Made by a program: the position numbers and the translations under genes | Notes under the pieces: generated by a model | What the model saw: only the letters and a program-made list of their open reading frames with translations | Database searches by the model: none | What the model was told of the DNA's origin: nothing | DNA from: Diplosphaera chodatii | Lineage: Eukaryota; Chlorophyta; Trebouxiophyceae; Prasiolales; Stichococcaceae | Direction of reading: 5' to 3' | Length of the DNA: 64,000 bases | Assembly: GCA_032358165.1 (NCBI GenBank) | Contig: JAALGY010000032.1 | Coordinates: 2,170,001 to 2,234,000 of the forward strand | Part shown: positions 1 through 10,790 of the stretch, in pieces | How positions within the stretch are numbered: position 1 is the stretch's first letter | Layout: the number at the start of each line of letters is the position of its first letter

Positions 1-1541
1 TTGCACGAGACATCAGGCAAGAAGGGTTGGTGCGCACCAGCGGGAGGTCCGCGTCCTTGAGGCGGGGCGCAGCGACGTCGCCGCTGCCGATGAAGCTCAT
101 GACCAGCACGTGCATCTGCAGCTGGTGCGCGGCAGGACAGCGAATGCCGGCTTCAGCCAAGCGGATGAGGTTGCGCATCTCCTTCTCCGCCCACAGCTTG
201 ACCATCTTGCGCGGGTTGCTCTTGCTGTAGCCCTTGCGGAAGCGGAAGTCGCCCTTGACATACCTGCAGCCAGGATGCAGCAGGGGTGAAGGTGCTGTGT
301 AGCCCTGCCGCCGTCGCCACGAGTGGACGAAATGGTCGACACGTCCAGTCAGCGAATGCAGAGCTGGGGTGCCCAGGGTGGTGCGTTGCGTGGGAGCCGC
401 ACCGCTCGCGGTCCTTGAAGACGAGGATCGAGGTCTTGTACACCTTGACAGCCAGGCTGGACCCATCTGGGGCTGACGCATGGTACACGTTCGCCTCCTT
501 CCCCGTGGACACACACCCATTGATCTCTGTAAACACGCCTCTGTTGAGCATCTTGAACAAGACCAGCCGGGTGCGGGGATCAAGCGCCTGTGAACGGCAG
601 GCGCAAGGCGATGCACAGAGTGGCCAGTGAAATTGTCTTCTGCCAATCACAGCTGGACACAGACGCAGGAATGCACACTGACTCACAGCATGACAACAGC
701 CTGTCGCCAACCTGCTCCACGGTGGCGCGGTCACTCTTGTCCCGAGCACGGCCGCTGACGCTGGTCTGCTTGGAGGCCCCCACACGGAAGGCGGTGGCAA
801 CCTTGTTGGTCATGCTGAAGTCGTGGTCGTCCAGCGAATCCATGGCGTTGTCAGACACACTGGCGACAGCCCCACCCGGGTGCCACCGGGACTCGAGCTT
901 CTGCCATGCAGCGCCAGACAGCAGTACTCAACTCGGCTGGTCAGCGCAGTATGGTGGCAGTTCGTTGGTGCTGCATCAGCATAGCTCCTGGGTTGGGGTG
1001 CGTCGAGATGGTTGATCATCAGAGCTTCAGTTGCAGGAAGAGCACACACAGGTGGGACCGACCTGTAAGCTGTTGCTGGTGGGCTGCAGGGCACGCTGGC
1101 GCTGACGGCGCTGGCTGTTGGGCCCGCGGCCACTCGTGCCGACAGCCCCGACAGAGGCCAGACCGCCATGCCGCGCGTCTACAGGTCGGTTCGAGAGCTT
1201 GACGAGCGCTTGATGTATGACCTGCCGACACACCATGCAACATCAGAGCACAAACCCAGCATGCACGGCGCACCATCGTGCAGCTCTATGTACTCCAGCG
1301 CGCTGACGATGCGTTCGTCGTCAGAGTCGTCGGATGTTGAATCGGTGGCAGCTGTGTCTGCAGCGTTGGCAGCAGATGCCGTCGCGGCTGCATTGGCGGC
1401 GCTCAGATGGCGACTCATCAGTGTTGAAGCTGTATCCCCATTTGTAGCGGGTGTCCATGGCTGCTGTGTATGTTGGTCGTGAAGCGACACGGATTCTGCG
1501 AGCCCTGGTGCCCGAGGCGCCGTGGGCAGTGCCCGCGCCAT
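1..1541 (-). CDS. RIO1: RIO1-type atypical protein kinase, 5' part of gene, multi-exon
   Basis: RIO1 kinases act in late cytoplasmic maturation of the 40S ribosomal subunit (family knowledge). Minus-strand exons read at 900-712, 587-403 and 263-1, with GT-AG introns and matching phases (63 codons, then a CG|G arginine split). The protein shows the DRATVEQ lead-in, [12 protein letters not shown], the nucleotide-binding loop [11 protein letters not shown], the lysine segment [19 protein letters not shown], then [20 protein letters not shown] and HVLVMSFIG, all characteristic of RIO1. The catalytic HxDLSExN loop and DFG-like motif lie beyond the left edge, so the gene is cut by the window. N-terminal exons are less certain: an acidic stretch ending [18 protein letters not shown] (ATG at 1,541) and a segment at about 1,190-1,063 fit a RIO1 N-terminus, but their joining phase is unresolved. 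Confidence 0.87.
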
Positions 1542-2105
1542 GCGCAGCAGCGGATGGCAGCAAACCGACGCTGAAACTGCTGCTGAAGTTCCGACTGGAT
1601 GCTGCTGGCAGCGAGTGCGGTGCTGCTTAATGATGAGAAAAGCACGAGAGGGACCACGCTACTGGTGCAGCCTCTGGGTGTCGTCGTATGTGTAGCTGGC
1701 AGTGACCTTCCTCTCAGAGGGGCAGCGCCATATATATTCCACCTGAAGGCCCCTCATCATGCATGCATGACGCGCGGCAACAATGATCTTGTTGCAATGC
1801 TCTTTGCTGCTCGACAAGCCACCCACTGCTGCCGCTGCTGCTGCACCTCAAGCGTTCTGCACCGTTTGTCATCACGGTGGATCAGCTCCAGGATGCAGTT
1901 GTGCTTCTCGCGCGCGCCACCACACCCATGCAGGGTTGGCAACACGCACAGGGGACATCTGCAGCGTGTGTTCAGCGCAAAAGACGCAGACTCTGCGCCA
2001 CAGTCGGTGAGATGCATTGGCCAGGTGGCAGAGTGTAAGCAACTGGGCGCACAGCGGGGGCACCCCGCTGCTGCGTAGTGGATGATTGCTGCAGATGTCC
2101 AACCC
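1542..2105. other. Probable divergent intergenic region and 5' exons, not resolved
   Basis: This lies between the minus-strand RIO1 start and the plus-strand coiled-coil gene. A TATATAT run sits near 1,728-1,737. A plus-frame segment at about 1,830-1,925 reads like protein (FVITVDQLQDAVVLLARATT) and may be a 5' exon of the downstream gene, but I could not place consistent splice sites. Confidence 0.35.
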
Positions 2106-3591
2106 TGCAGGCGATTGACGCTGCGCGCGTCAGATTGGAGCAGGATCCCAGCACTCAGGCTCGACTGCAACGTATAGATGACGCGCAGCGTCGTGTGGTC
2201 GAGCTGCAGGCGAGCATACGCATTGTACCGCGCAGCTTGCAAGCTTCATTGATTTGACGTGGACTGCGTGTGTGCATGACAGCGTTTGACATTCGCGGTC
2301 AATGAGCATCAGTTCACAGTGCGTGTGCTTCCTGCTGCAGGCAGCGCAGCAGCAGATCCAGGCGGACATCGAGGCGGCGAGCAGCAGCAAGGACAGCAGC
2401 AGCGACGGGGAACAGCAGGAGCAGGTGGTCCCTGCTGCTGTCGTTGCAAGCAACTACACGAGAGACTTCATGTACAGTGACACGTGAGGCTTGCCTCTGC
2501 AAGCTGAAAGCTCATGATGCAGTTTGCGGCAGCGGCTGACGAGGTGTCAGCAGCAGCTCGCAACTTCAGTGCTGCGCGTGCTGAGCGCGACGTGGCCCAG
2601 GGCGAGCAGCGCCGCCTGCGCGCCGATCTGCAGAAGGTGCACGCGCCTGCCCGACAGCGTACACCAGTTGATGCCGTTGCAGGCAGGTCTCACCCTGAGC
2701 TTGTCCGCCGCAGGAAGAGGACCGTTTGCAGTCGGGCTTAGCAGGCGCTGTGGCTGCGGCGGGTGGCCTGCTGGTGCAGGTGCAGCATTCCTCGCATCCT
2801 GTGTGCTGCTACAGGTGCTGCACGTGCCTTTTGAAAGCCGGCTCGATCTCACACATAGCAATGGATTGTGGTTGCCCCGACCAAGCCCTGGTCACGTCAA
2901 CTCAGGTGCCTCTGCTGGCTGGGTCCCACCATCAGGGGCCTGTCAACCTAGCCACAATTGCCACTGTAGCCATCTCCAGCGGCCTGTTTGGCATCGTTTG
3001 GAGATACACCGTTCGAACGCAGGATGACGCTGCAGATCTACAGCTGAAGGTGTTGCACTTACGGGCATCAGACTGTCGACCTAGTACTGTTTTAGCACAA
3101 TGATGCTGATCGAAAGCTCAGCATAGCCACGTACCCCAGGCGCTGATGCTCCTGTGCAGGGTGGGTGCATTGCTGCATTTGGCTTGACATCGGTACGTCC
3201 CGCGCATCCCATGCATGCTGCTTGACGCATGTGCACATATCGCTCGTGGCATGCATTGCCTGTGTGTCGACCCACCGTGGTGGTGACTGCAGGGCCTCAG
3301 TCAGGCCAACACACTATTGGCAATGGCTGTCGAGTTCGGCGAGCCGCTTTCGGTCCAGATCCTTGCTCAGGCGGGTGGCTTGATGGCATGCTGCTGCTCC
3401 GAGGTGGGAATTCAGGCTTCAGGTAGACGTCCGAGCTTGGCATACCAGACGTGTCTGTGATCTTGCAGTTTGGTTTTGTGCAGGCTGCGCTGTGTTGCGG
3501 AGCCAGCATGCTGCAGTTTGCCGCAGCTGCAGCGCTGCTTGAGGCGTGCATAGCTCGTCAAATCATATCAAGGAGATCAACGGGGCAGTGA
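2106..3591 (+). CDS. Unknown multi-exon protein: coiled coil followed by small/hydrophobic C-terminal region
   Basis: Six consecutive exons join in one frame: 2523-2636, 2714-2773, 2936-3049, 3160-3192, 3293-3403 and 3484-3591 (stop TGA 3589-3591), together 540 nt. Each exon length is a multiple of three, so all five introns are phase 0. The product begins with a charged heptad-like region (DEVSAAARNFSAARAERD..) and continues into GLAGAVAAAGGLL, NLATIATVAISSGLFGIVWR and Ala/Leu-rich segments that could be membrane helices. Upstream coiled-coil-like exons at about 2106-2222 and 2341-2483 probably belong to it, but the 2483/2523 junction does not keep frame, so either a start at ATG 2514 or an unseen splice is needed. 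I do not recognise the family; the C-terminal layout is reminiscent of conserved plastid/cyanobacterial proteins of unknown function (memory, unverified). Confidence 0.55.
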
Positions 3592-4169
3592 CTTGATCGT
3601 CTGCGTGGACGCCACATGCGGGTGTTGCGTTGGTGTCGGCACCCTATTACAGGGTGGTTGTACTGCCAAGGCCTTTCCCTGTGTGGCATTGTGGGTGGCT
3701 AAGTGGGAGCACACCTGATTGGCAACCCCTACGGGACGAACAGATTGATCGGGAATGAACCAGTGTACCCGAGCACGCATGTGGTCTGCTTTTTCGAGGC
3801 ACACAGACACGCTCATATTCACGCCCAGTCACAGTTCTTCCAAGGTATTAAGCGTGGGCTTGCTGAGAGCGCTGACATTCTAGCTGCGGGGCATCTGCAC
3901 AGACTGGAAGCGTTGCACCTGCAGTGCCAAAAGACTCTGATTACACTTTCCGACACATTCCCACAGTAGTGACGCAGCTGGGCTACGCTCCAATACTTTG
4001 GAGCGTTTGTTACAACCTGCCGTGTTTGAAATTGTCAACATATCCATCAGCTAGTTGTTTCGCGCAGTGGTCCTGCCACACAGCTAGTCAGCAGAGCGCT
4101 GAGGCTTGTCCGTTGGTGCTTTCGATGAGCCCTGAGCAAAGGCAGAGAGTGGGATCGAAGCCATGATCC
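3592..4169. other. Intergenic; one weak ORF at 3703-3969 (+)
   Basis: No recognisable gene. An 88-codon plus-strand ORF (3703-3969) has a plausible helical C-terminal half (IKRGLAESADILAAGHLHRL) but no family match and no supporting splice structure. It may be an exon, or untranslated sequence between the two flanking genes. Confidence 0.3.
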
Positions 4170-5535
4170 ATGGTGGCGCAGCCTGCCAAGGGCTTGCGGG
4201 CGCCGTCGCCCCTGGCTATCACAGTTGTGCGGGCTTTTGTGGTCATCAGCCTGGTCAGCGCCGTTGTGCTGTCGCTCTTCGTCATCGATCTTCGGCTTCA
4301 GACGTCGAACCTGCTGACATGGATCCAAGCAAACCCCACGTCCGGGTTCTTCGTTTTTGTCGGCTTCTATGCCATCGCTACAGGTGACGCTAGGCAATTC
4401 ATGTGACATTAACAGGGCCTGCTGCAGCCCTTTGACGTACTTAGCCACGTCCTGAGTATCGAAAGGCCACTGTGCTCTGCCTCAGTGCTGCTACTGCCGG
4501 GTCTGGTGCTCTCGCTTGGTGCTGGAGCGGTGTTTGGCCTGCAGCTGGGCCTGCTTGCAGTGTGGTTGGGCGCCACGATTGGGGAGACCATCGCCTTCCT
4601 GCTCGGGCGGTAAGCGTTTTTGCATCATATAGCAGCCGAGCTGAGCTGCAGCATCTGACACATGACGGTGCATGGCCTTCATGCTGTGCAGGTTTTTGTT
4701 TCGCGAGCTTGTCGTGCACTTCACACATAGTCACGACTGGTGGCAAGCGCTGGAGCTAGCTATTGAAAGCGAAGGATGGAAGGTCAGTGGCACCTCGTGG
4801 ACTGCTCACCAACCATTCGAGCTGCTTTTCTTGGCCTAATACATGCATGTGACATGTGTGTGTGTTGAAGGCCTTTGTCATGGCATGCAGATTGTCCTCT
4901 TGTTGCGGTTGACACCACTGGTGCCGTTCAATCTGCTGAACTATGCGTTGGGTTGCACAGTGGTGAGCCACACTCATGACGATGCTGTGCTGGCGTTGTG
5001 TGGCAACCTGCATATGCCAACCGGACTTGCAAAAAGTGGTTGTCGACTGGATCAAACATGTGCAATGCAGGTTTCGTTCTGGGAGTATTCTTGGGCGTCC
5101 AGCGTGGGCGTCCTGCCAGGCATGGCCTTTTTCATTTACTTGGGCAGTCTCGCGCACAACCTGCTGGACATCGGGAGCAAGCAGCCGGCGCTAAACTCGC
5201 CTGCCGCAGTGGCTACCATCGCACTCTCGGGCGTCATGATTACACTGGTTGCCGCGCTCACAGGTGTTGTATCAGCTATTGTGGCATTCGGTGAGTTGCA
5301 CTGCTCCAGCCTCATTTGTCCATGCGTCTCAAATGAAGCAAGCATGGCGTCCCAGGTCAATACGGAACATCTGCTTGTAGGTATGTATGCCAAGAAGGCG
5401 GTTGCAATCAGGCTCAGGCAGCAGCAACTGCAGCAGCCAACAGATAGAGAAACTCAGCTACCATGTGGCGAGCAGCAGACTGAGCGAGACAGGCTGTTGT
5501 TCAGAGCAACGTTGCACACCACTAGCGAGCCTTGA
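4170..5535 (+). CDS. TVP38/TMEM64 family (VTT domain) membrane protein, six exons
   Basis: Exons 4170-4383, 4486-4609, 4692-4782, 4891-4962, 5071-5290 and 5381-5535 sum to 876 nt and close in frame to 291 residues plus TGA. All introns are GT-AG and 81-108 bp long. The N-terminus has one transmembrane helix (about residues 15-40). Then come family hallmarks: [20 protein letters not shown], the glycine-rich [21 protein letters not shown] loop, the re-entrant core [16 protein letters not shown], and [15 protein letters not shown]. This is the VTT (DedA/SNARE-associated) fold of TVP38/TMEM64 proteins, linked to lipid scrambling and ER/Golgi or plastid membranes in related proteins. The C-terminal tail is Gln-rich ([15 protein letters not shown]). 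Start chosen: the ATG at 4170 that keeps the first helix intact. Localisation cannot be judged. Confidence 0.85.
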
Positions 5536-5591
5536 TGGTGCAGTATGATAAACCACCGCAGGCAAGCTGCTCGATTGACCAGCCAGTGGGT

Positions 5592-5596
5592 TGTAA
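5592..5596 (+). terminator. Candidate poly(A) signal TGTAA
   Basis: TGTAA occurs 57 nt after the TVP38-like stop codon. TGTAA is the usual near-upstream polyadenylation element in chlorophyte algae (established knowledge). Cleavage would fall roughly 10-20 nt downstream. Confidence 0.5.
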
Positions 5597-5865
5597 CCCA
5601 AAGAATTCCATAGAAAAATCGTTGGAAACTACATACGGTACAAGCCCCAACAAAGCCTCTTGTCATGCAGAAATCCGAGCAGAAAGAAGGAAGGAAGCTT
5701 ACATGTATGCCTTGGCAAACCCTCATGGCCCATGCACGGGCCTCTGCTGAGGCGACATGCACAAACACGAAACAAAACAGAACAGAGAACAAAGCAGAAG
5801 GCGACGTGGACACATAAACAAGCAAAGCTTTGCACTCGACTCGCTGTGCATGTTGCTCAGGCATG
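5597..5865. other. 3' flank of the TVP38-like gene with an old repeat remnant
   Basis: No gene seen. The stretch around 5,715-5,860 (CATGGCCCATGCACGGGCCTCTG followed by A/C-rich CAAAC-like sequence) is loosely similar to 6,325-6,400, suggesting two decayed copies of one retroposon with an A/C-rich tail. Confidence 0.3.
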
Positions 5866-6150
5866 AAATTGACATGACATTAATTACATACGGTACTGGT
5901 GGTGCGCCATTTGTTTTGGCCTAGCCACAGGCTCTGGCGGAATAATCCCTGGCAGCCTTTTGGCGGGTTTGTCATGATCATTGTGCAGAGTTGGAGGGGT
6001 GTACATCCAACCTGGATTGAGTGAACCCATTCTGTCAGCGGGGAGTGAACGGTTTCGAACACGACTCGCTGTGCATGTTGCTCTGGGTTATTCCGCCAAA
6101 GCCTGTGGCTAGGCCAAAATGGCCCACCACCAGTATATAATTAATGCCAA
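5866..6150. mobile_element. LINE-A head-to-head (fold-back) 3' fragments
   Basis: Positions 5,878-5,947 are the last ~70 bp of LINE-A in minus orientation (TTAATTACAT..GGCCTAGCCACAGG). At 5,948 the sequence switches to plus-orientation LINE-A 3' sequence, from the end of the ORF through the 3' UTR, ending near 6,150. Both outer edges are 3' termini, so the structure is an inverted pair with ~70-bp complementary arms. Several substitutions suggest it is old. Confidence 0.7.
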
Positions 6151-6586
6151 TGTTATCTACATCAGGCGAACGAGAACAAACAAATCATGGCGAAGTTTAC
6201 AAGTATGAGCATCACGTGCGTGCTGGCAAATGACGGCAAAATTCAAATAGCATGCTGGGAATCACCATTCCATAGGCTAGTAATCAGTGTCAATGTCAAT
6301 GTCATCAGGGTACATGTGCTGCCCTGACAGAGCCCCATGGCTCATACAGGGGCCCCAGCAGAGCGAGAACAAACAAACGAAAAGGGAAACAAACCACAAC
6401 CCACTAACAATCACAGACAATGAACTGTACAAATACAACCCGATGTTTGTTTGTGTGTTTAAACCCCTCTTCAAACCAAGCGTACGTAAACTGCACAAAC
6501 GCACCACAGCGCTCCTCAGTGAGATCCTAAACCCGCGACCCACTTCCGCCCTGGAGCACTGCACCGGACTTGCCCATTATTGCTAA
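6151..6586. other. Non-coding spacer with a short LINE-A tail near 6,279-6,303
   Basis: The string GTAATCAGTGTCAATGTCAA at 6,279-6,302 matches the LINE-A 3' terminus with one change. No clear TSD was seen. The rest is A/C-rich, with a CAAAC-like remnant at about 6,365-6,400. No gene. Confidence 0.4.
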
Positions 6587-6953
6587 CGTGTCAGCGGTGT
6601 AGCTGCGGCGTGGTGGATGATGAGGCGCATATGGTCTGGGGGTGTCCAGCTCTAGTAGATCAGCGGATGCAGCATTCTGAGCTGTTTGAGGACAGCAACA
6701 TCACCACAGTGGCGAACTTTATGCAGCAGGATGCCGGGCAACTGGCAGCCTTTTTGCGGGTTTGTCATGATCATTGTGCAGAGTTGGAGGGGTGTACATC
6801 CAACCGGGACTGAGTGGAACCATTCTGTCAGCGGGGAGTGAACGGTTTCGGACACAACTCGTTGTGCACGTTGCTCGGGGTTATTCCGCCAGAGCCTGTG
6901 GCTAGGCCAAAATGGCCCACCACCAGCATGTAATCAATGTCAATGTCAAATGT
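6587..6953 (+). mobile_element. LINE-A, 5'-truncated copy (zinc-finger end plus 3' UTR)
   Basis: The copy begins inside the C-terminal zinc finger (CQRCSCGVVDDEAHMVWGC; ORF to 6,813) and runs through the 3' UTR to the AATGTC-repeat end. It encodes about 75 residues of ORF2 and is non-functional. Confidence 0.8.
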
Positions 6954-7500
6954 AACGCATGCAATGGGGCGCTGGCACTGCGTCTGGTATAGGTTTCGAA
7001 CGCCTCAAACTCCTCCCATCCTGTCTTCATGTTATATTCTCACAGGGTTTTATCCTTTAGTTATTTGTTTGTTTGTTTGTTACAAGTTCGTCTGTTTTTT
7101 TAACAACGGGCGTCCAGACCAGAACCAAGCTCAAGAACAAGGCTCTGCGGCACAATGCGGCGTCTCACGTGGGAACGTGAGGGCGGCTGAGTATGTCATC
7201 AAAACGTCCTGTTCGAAATATGTCGATGGAGGACACTGAAACCACAATGGGATGCAGGGCCCATGAGACCAGCGAGAGGCAATGATCCCGATGAGGAAGG
7301 CTACCTAATGGTCGTACAAATGCGGGGAGCTAGCGGCGGCGGCAGCAATGCCACGCACTCGCGGCGCAGTCGCACCGCTGCGGGTCTATCACTCTAGAAA
7401 TGTCGTAACGTCTGTCTGTCCACGTGCCACGGCACCCGCGAGTAAACCCAGAAAACCCCGCGCAGACATGCAGGGACCGGTTGCGTACAAGTACGCCGAG

Positions 7501-8467
7501 TACGCCCTCACACCTCACCTGCCCAGTCAGCACTGGGCCGAGATCAAGAACAAGAGCAAGAGCAAGACCAAGACCTTAGTAGCATGACAACACCTAGCAG
7601 CGGCCACCCGCGGAGCCCGCGCGGATGGGAGCACCTGCCTCAGAAGACCCTGGTGCCCGGTGTTGTGCATGTCGGACAGCTTGCGGCGTCAGCCGCCAGC
7701 CCTCTGTTGCTTGCCAGCGCCAGCCCTCAGTCCCTTTGGGTTTGGTTGCTTTCACCAGCATGCAGGGCGCCTCGCGGCGTGTCCGGTCCCAGCGGGCCCA
7801 GAGCTCGGCGTACTTGTACGCAACCGGTCCCTGCATGTCTGCGCGGGGTTTTCTGGGTTTACCCGCGGGTGCCGTGGCACGTGGACAGACAGACGTTTTG
7901 ACATTTCTAGAGTGATAGACCCGCAGCGGTGCGACTTCGCCGCGAGTGCGTGGCATTGCTGCCGCCGCCGCTAGGTCCCCGCACTTGTACGACCATTAGG
8001 TAGCCTTCATCATCGGGACTATTGCCTTTCGCTGGTCTCATGGGCCCTGCATTCCCTTGTGGTTTCAGTGTCCTCCATCGACATATTTCGAACATGGATG
8101 GAATGGATAGCGGTAAGGGAAGTGCAAATAGCGATGGAAAAGGACCTTTGACCGGAAGGCTGTTTGTGTATTGCGTTTTTCAACGACTTATATACACAAA
8201 CCATGGAGGGCAGATTGCCGAAGCAACCACTTGCATAGGGTGGGGTGGGTTGGTCCCACACGGAACTAGACCCGAAACTTCCGCCACCGCCAGGGATCGA
8301 ACCCGGTCCCTGAACGGTGTCCAATGAACATGACGTTTTGATGACATACTCAGCCGCCCTCACGTTCACACGTGAGAAGCCGCATTGTGCCGCAGAGCCT
8401 TGTTCTTGAGCTTGGTTCTGGTCTGGACGCCCTTTGTAAAAAACAAACAAACAAACAAACAAACAAA
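7501..8467 (+). mobile_element. Composite C element 2, inserted in element 1
   Basis: Near-complete body with only a stub of the 92-bp VNTR at its 5' end and an (AAAC)n tail at 8,446-8,467. It is flanked by the 11-bp TSD AGTACGCCGAG. It is itself interrupted by a SINE-D at 8,097-8,325. A 120-codon ORF lies antisense in the body (7,956-7,594) and recurs in other copies. Confidence 0.82.
8097..8325 (-). mobile_element. SINE-D copy 1, full length, inside composite C
   Basis: 229-bp SINE-D in minus orientation, with 7-bp TSD GAACATG at 8,090-8,096 and 8,326-8,332. Uninterrupted composite C copies contain GAACATG once at this point, confirming insertion. The head (8,325 downward) has the T-arm-like GGTTCGATCCC motif. 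Confidence 0.88.
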
Positions 8468-8857
8468 AAGTACGCCGAGCTCTGGGCCCGCTGGGACCGG
8501 ATACGCCGCGAGGCGCCCTGCATGCTGGTGAAAGCAACCACACCCAAAGTAGACTGAGGGCTGGCGCTGGCAAACAACAGAGGGCTGGCGGCTGACGCCG
8601 CAAGCTGTCCGATATGCACAACACCGGGCACCAGGGTCCTCTGTGGCAGGTGCTCCCATCCGCGCGGGTCCCGCGGGTGGCCGCTGCTAGGTGTCGTCAT
8701 GCTACTAAGGTCTTGGTCTTGCTCTTGCTCTTGTTCTTGATCTCGGTCCAGTGCTGACTGGGCAGGCGAGGTACAGGTGTATAGGTGAGGGTGAGTGGTG
8801 GTGGGGGTCCAAGATGGGACCGATAGTGAAGGTGAAGGCGACGGCGGGTGCTGGGAA

Positions 8858-9994
8858 GTTGACATTGACATTGATTACATACTGGTGGTGGGCCATTTTG
8901 GCCTAGCCACAGGCTCTGGCGGAATAACCCAGAGCAACATGCACAGCGAGTCGTGTCCGAAACCGTTCACTCCCCGCTGACAGAATGGGTCCACTCAATC
9001 CCGGTTGGATGTACACCCCTCCAACTCTGCACAATGATCATGACAAATCCGCAAAAAGGCTGCCAGTTGCCCGGCATCTTGCTGGATAGCGGTAAGGGAA
9101 GTGCAAATAGCGATGGAAAAGGACCTTTGACCGGAAGGCTGTTTGTGTATTGCGTTTTTCAACGACTTATATACACAAACCATGGAGGGCAGATTGCCGA
9201 AGCAACCACTTGCATAGGGTGGGGTGGGTTGGTCCCACACGGAACTAGACCCGAAACTTCCGCCACCGCCAGGGATCGAACCCGGTCCCTGAACGGTGTC
9301 CAATGATTGCTGCATAAAGTCCGCCACTGAGGTGATGTCGCTGTCCTGAAACAGCTCAGAATGCTGCACCCTCTGATCTACTAGAGCTGGACACCCCCAG
9401 ACCATGTGCGCCTCATCATCCACCACGCCGCAGCTACACCGCTGACACAGCCGCTCTGCCCGCGGCAGACGCTGCCACCTCCCTGTTTCCACCCCCAGCA
9501 TGTGACTGCCCATCCGGAACTGTGCTAACCGCCGACGACCGGTCTTGGAGGCGACTGCCTGCAAGTAGCCGGCCAGCTGGTAGTTGTCACCGTCGACAGG
9601 GCCCCTGACTCCCAGCCACTCACGCACTTTGCGCAAGTCGCTGCCATTCACAGCATCGAACGTGCGGCGCTGCAGGTGTGCACTGACAACCGAAGTGTCA
9701 ATGCGCTGCGGCACGCCGTCAACGATGGGTGACATGAAGTGCAGGAACGAGCACACCTGGGCAGCCCAGCATGCTGAGCTGGTCTTGCTGCGCCCCGGCC
9801 GGGTGGCCAGAGCACAGTTCTCCAGGAATGCCTGCTTGGTGAGGCGTGTGTCCGGCATCGCGACCAGCCGATTCCAGAACCGGCAGATGGCCAGCGTCGC
9901 CGTGTGTGCCACCAGGAATCGCCCAAGCTCCCCCAACACTGCCACGTTGGGAGTGCCTGTGCGCACACCAAGAACAGACCGAAGAAACTTCCGA
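8858..9994 (-). mobile_element. LINE-A, 5'-truncated, minus strand, carrying a SINE-D
   Basis: The 3' tail (TTGACATTGACATTGATTAC on plus) starts at about 8,858. The ORF2 C-terminal part is read 9,966-8,995, apart from the SINE-D at 9,085-9,306. Coding begins around RTGTPNVAVLGELGRF, downstream of the RT active site, so this copy cannot encode RT. It abuts a plus-strand LINE-A fragment at 9,995, forming a second head-to-head pair. Confidence 0.82.
9085..9306 (-). mobile_element. SINE-D copy 2, inside LINE-A
   Basis: Minus orientation. The 6-bp TSD TTGCTG is at 9,079-9,084 and 9,307-9,312; uninterrupted LINE-A copies have a single C-TGCTG-CATAAAG at this site. It is a full-length SINE-D, including the constant 5' end CATTGGACACCG. 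Confidence 0.85.
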
Positions 9995-10563
9995 AACTTC
10001 TGGCAGCGACTTGCGCAAAGTGCGTGAGTGGCTGGGAGTCGGGGGCCCTGTCAACGGTGACAACTACCAGCTGGCCGGCTACTTGCAGGCAGTCGCCTCC
10101 AGGACCGGTCGTCGGCGGTTAGCACAGTTTCGGATGGGCAGTCACATGCTGGGGGTGGAAACAGGGAGGTGGCAGCGTCTGCCGCGGGCAGAGCGGCTGT
10201 GTCAGCGGTGTAGCTGCGGCGTGGTGGATGATGAGGCGCACATGGTCTGGGGGTGTCCAGCTCTAGTAGATCAGAGGGTGCAGCATTCTGAGCTGTTTCA
10301 GGACAGCGACATCACCTCAGTGGCGGACTTTATGCAGCAAGATGCCGGGCAACTGGCAGCCTTTTTGCGGGTTTGTCATGATCATTGTGCAGAGTTGGAG
10401 GGGTGTACATCCAACTGGGCTTGAGTGGAACCATCCTGTCAGTGGGGAGTGAACGGTTTCGGACACGATTCGTGGTGCATGTTGCTCTGGGTTATTCCGC
10501 CAGAGCCTGTGGCTAGGCCAAAATGGCCCACCACCAGTATGTAACCAATGTCAATGTCAATGT
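9995..10563 (+). mobile_element. LINE-A, 5'-truncated, plus strand
   Basis: Starts at GSDLRKVREWLG of ORF2 (about 10,000), runs through the zinc finger to a stop near 10,424, and ends in AATGTC repeats at 10,548-10,562. Its 5' end is fused to the 5' end of the minus-strand LINE-A, with a short repeated AACTTCCGAAACTTC at the junction. Confidence 0.8.
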
Positions 10564-10568
10564 CCCCA

Positions 10569-10790
10569 TTGGACACCGTTCAGGGACCGGGTTCGATCCC
10601 TGGCGGTGGCGGAAGTTTCGGGTCTAGTTCCGTGTGGGACCAACCCACCCCACCCTATGCAAGTGGTTGCTTCGGCAATCTGCCCTCCATGGTTTGTGTA
10701 TATAAGTCGTTGAAAAACGCAATACACAAACAGCCTTCCGGTCAAAGGTCCTTTTCCATCGCTATTTGCACTTCCCTTACCGCTATCCAT
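10569..10790 (+). mobile_element. SINE-D copy 3
   Basis: Full-length SINE-D between a LINE-A tail and LINE-B sequence. CCATT occurs on both sides (10,566-10,570 and 10,791-10,795), a plausible short TSD within the LINE-B segment CCCCATCACACTCGAC. Confidence 0.78.

Larger units (their letters stand above)
7063..8857 (-). mobile_element. Composite C element 1 (interrupted by composite C element 2)
   Basis: On the plus strand it starts with a diverged (GTTT)n, the complement of the (AAAC)n tail, followed by the composite C body to 7,500. It resumes at 8,468 and ends in partial 92-bp VNTR sequence at about 8,776-8,857. The interruption is element 2, with an 11-bp duplication of this copy's sequence AGTACGCCGAG on both sides (7,490-7,500 and 8,468-8,478). 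Its tail is more degraded than that of other copies, so it is older than its guest. Confidence 0.75.

Noticed and set aside
810..1169. Separate small ORFs overlapping the RIO1 region as genes
   Set aside because: They are alternative frames of RIO1 exons and introns, without independent coding signals.
10585..10611. A functional tRNA gene at the SINE-D head
   Set aside because: Only acceptor-like and T-arm-like parts exist; D and anticodon arms are absent and the motif recurs in every SINE-D copy.
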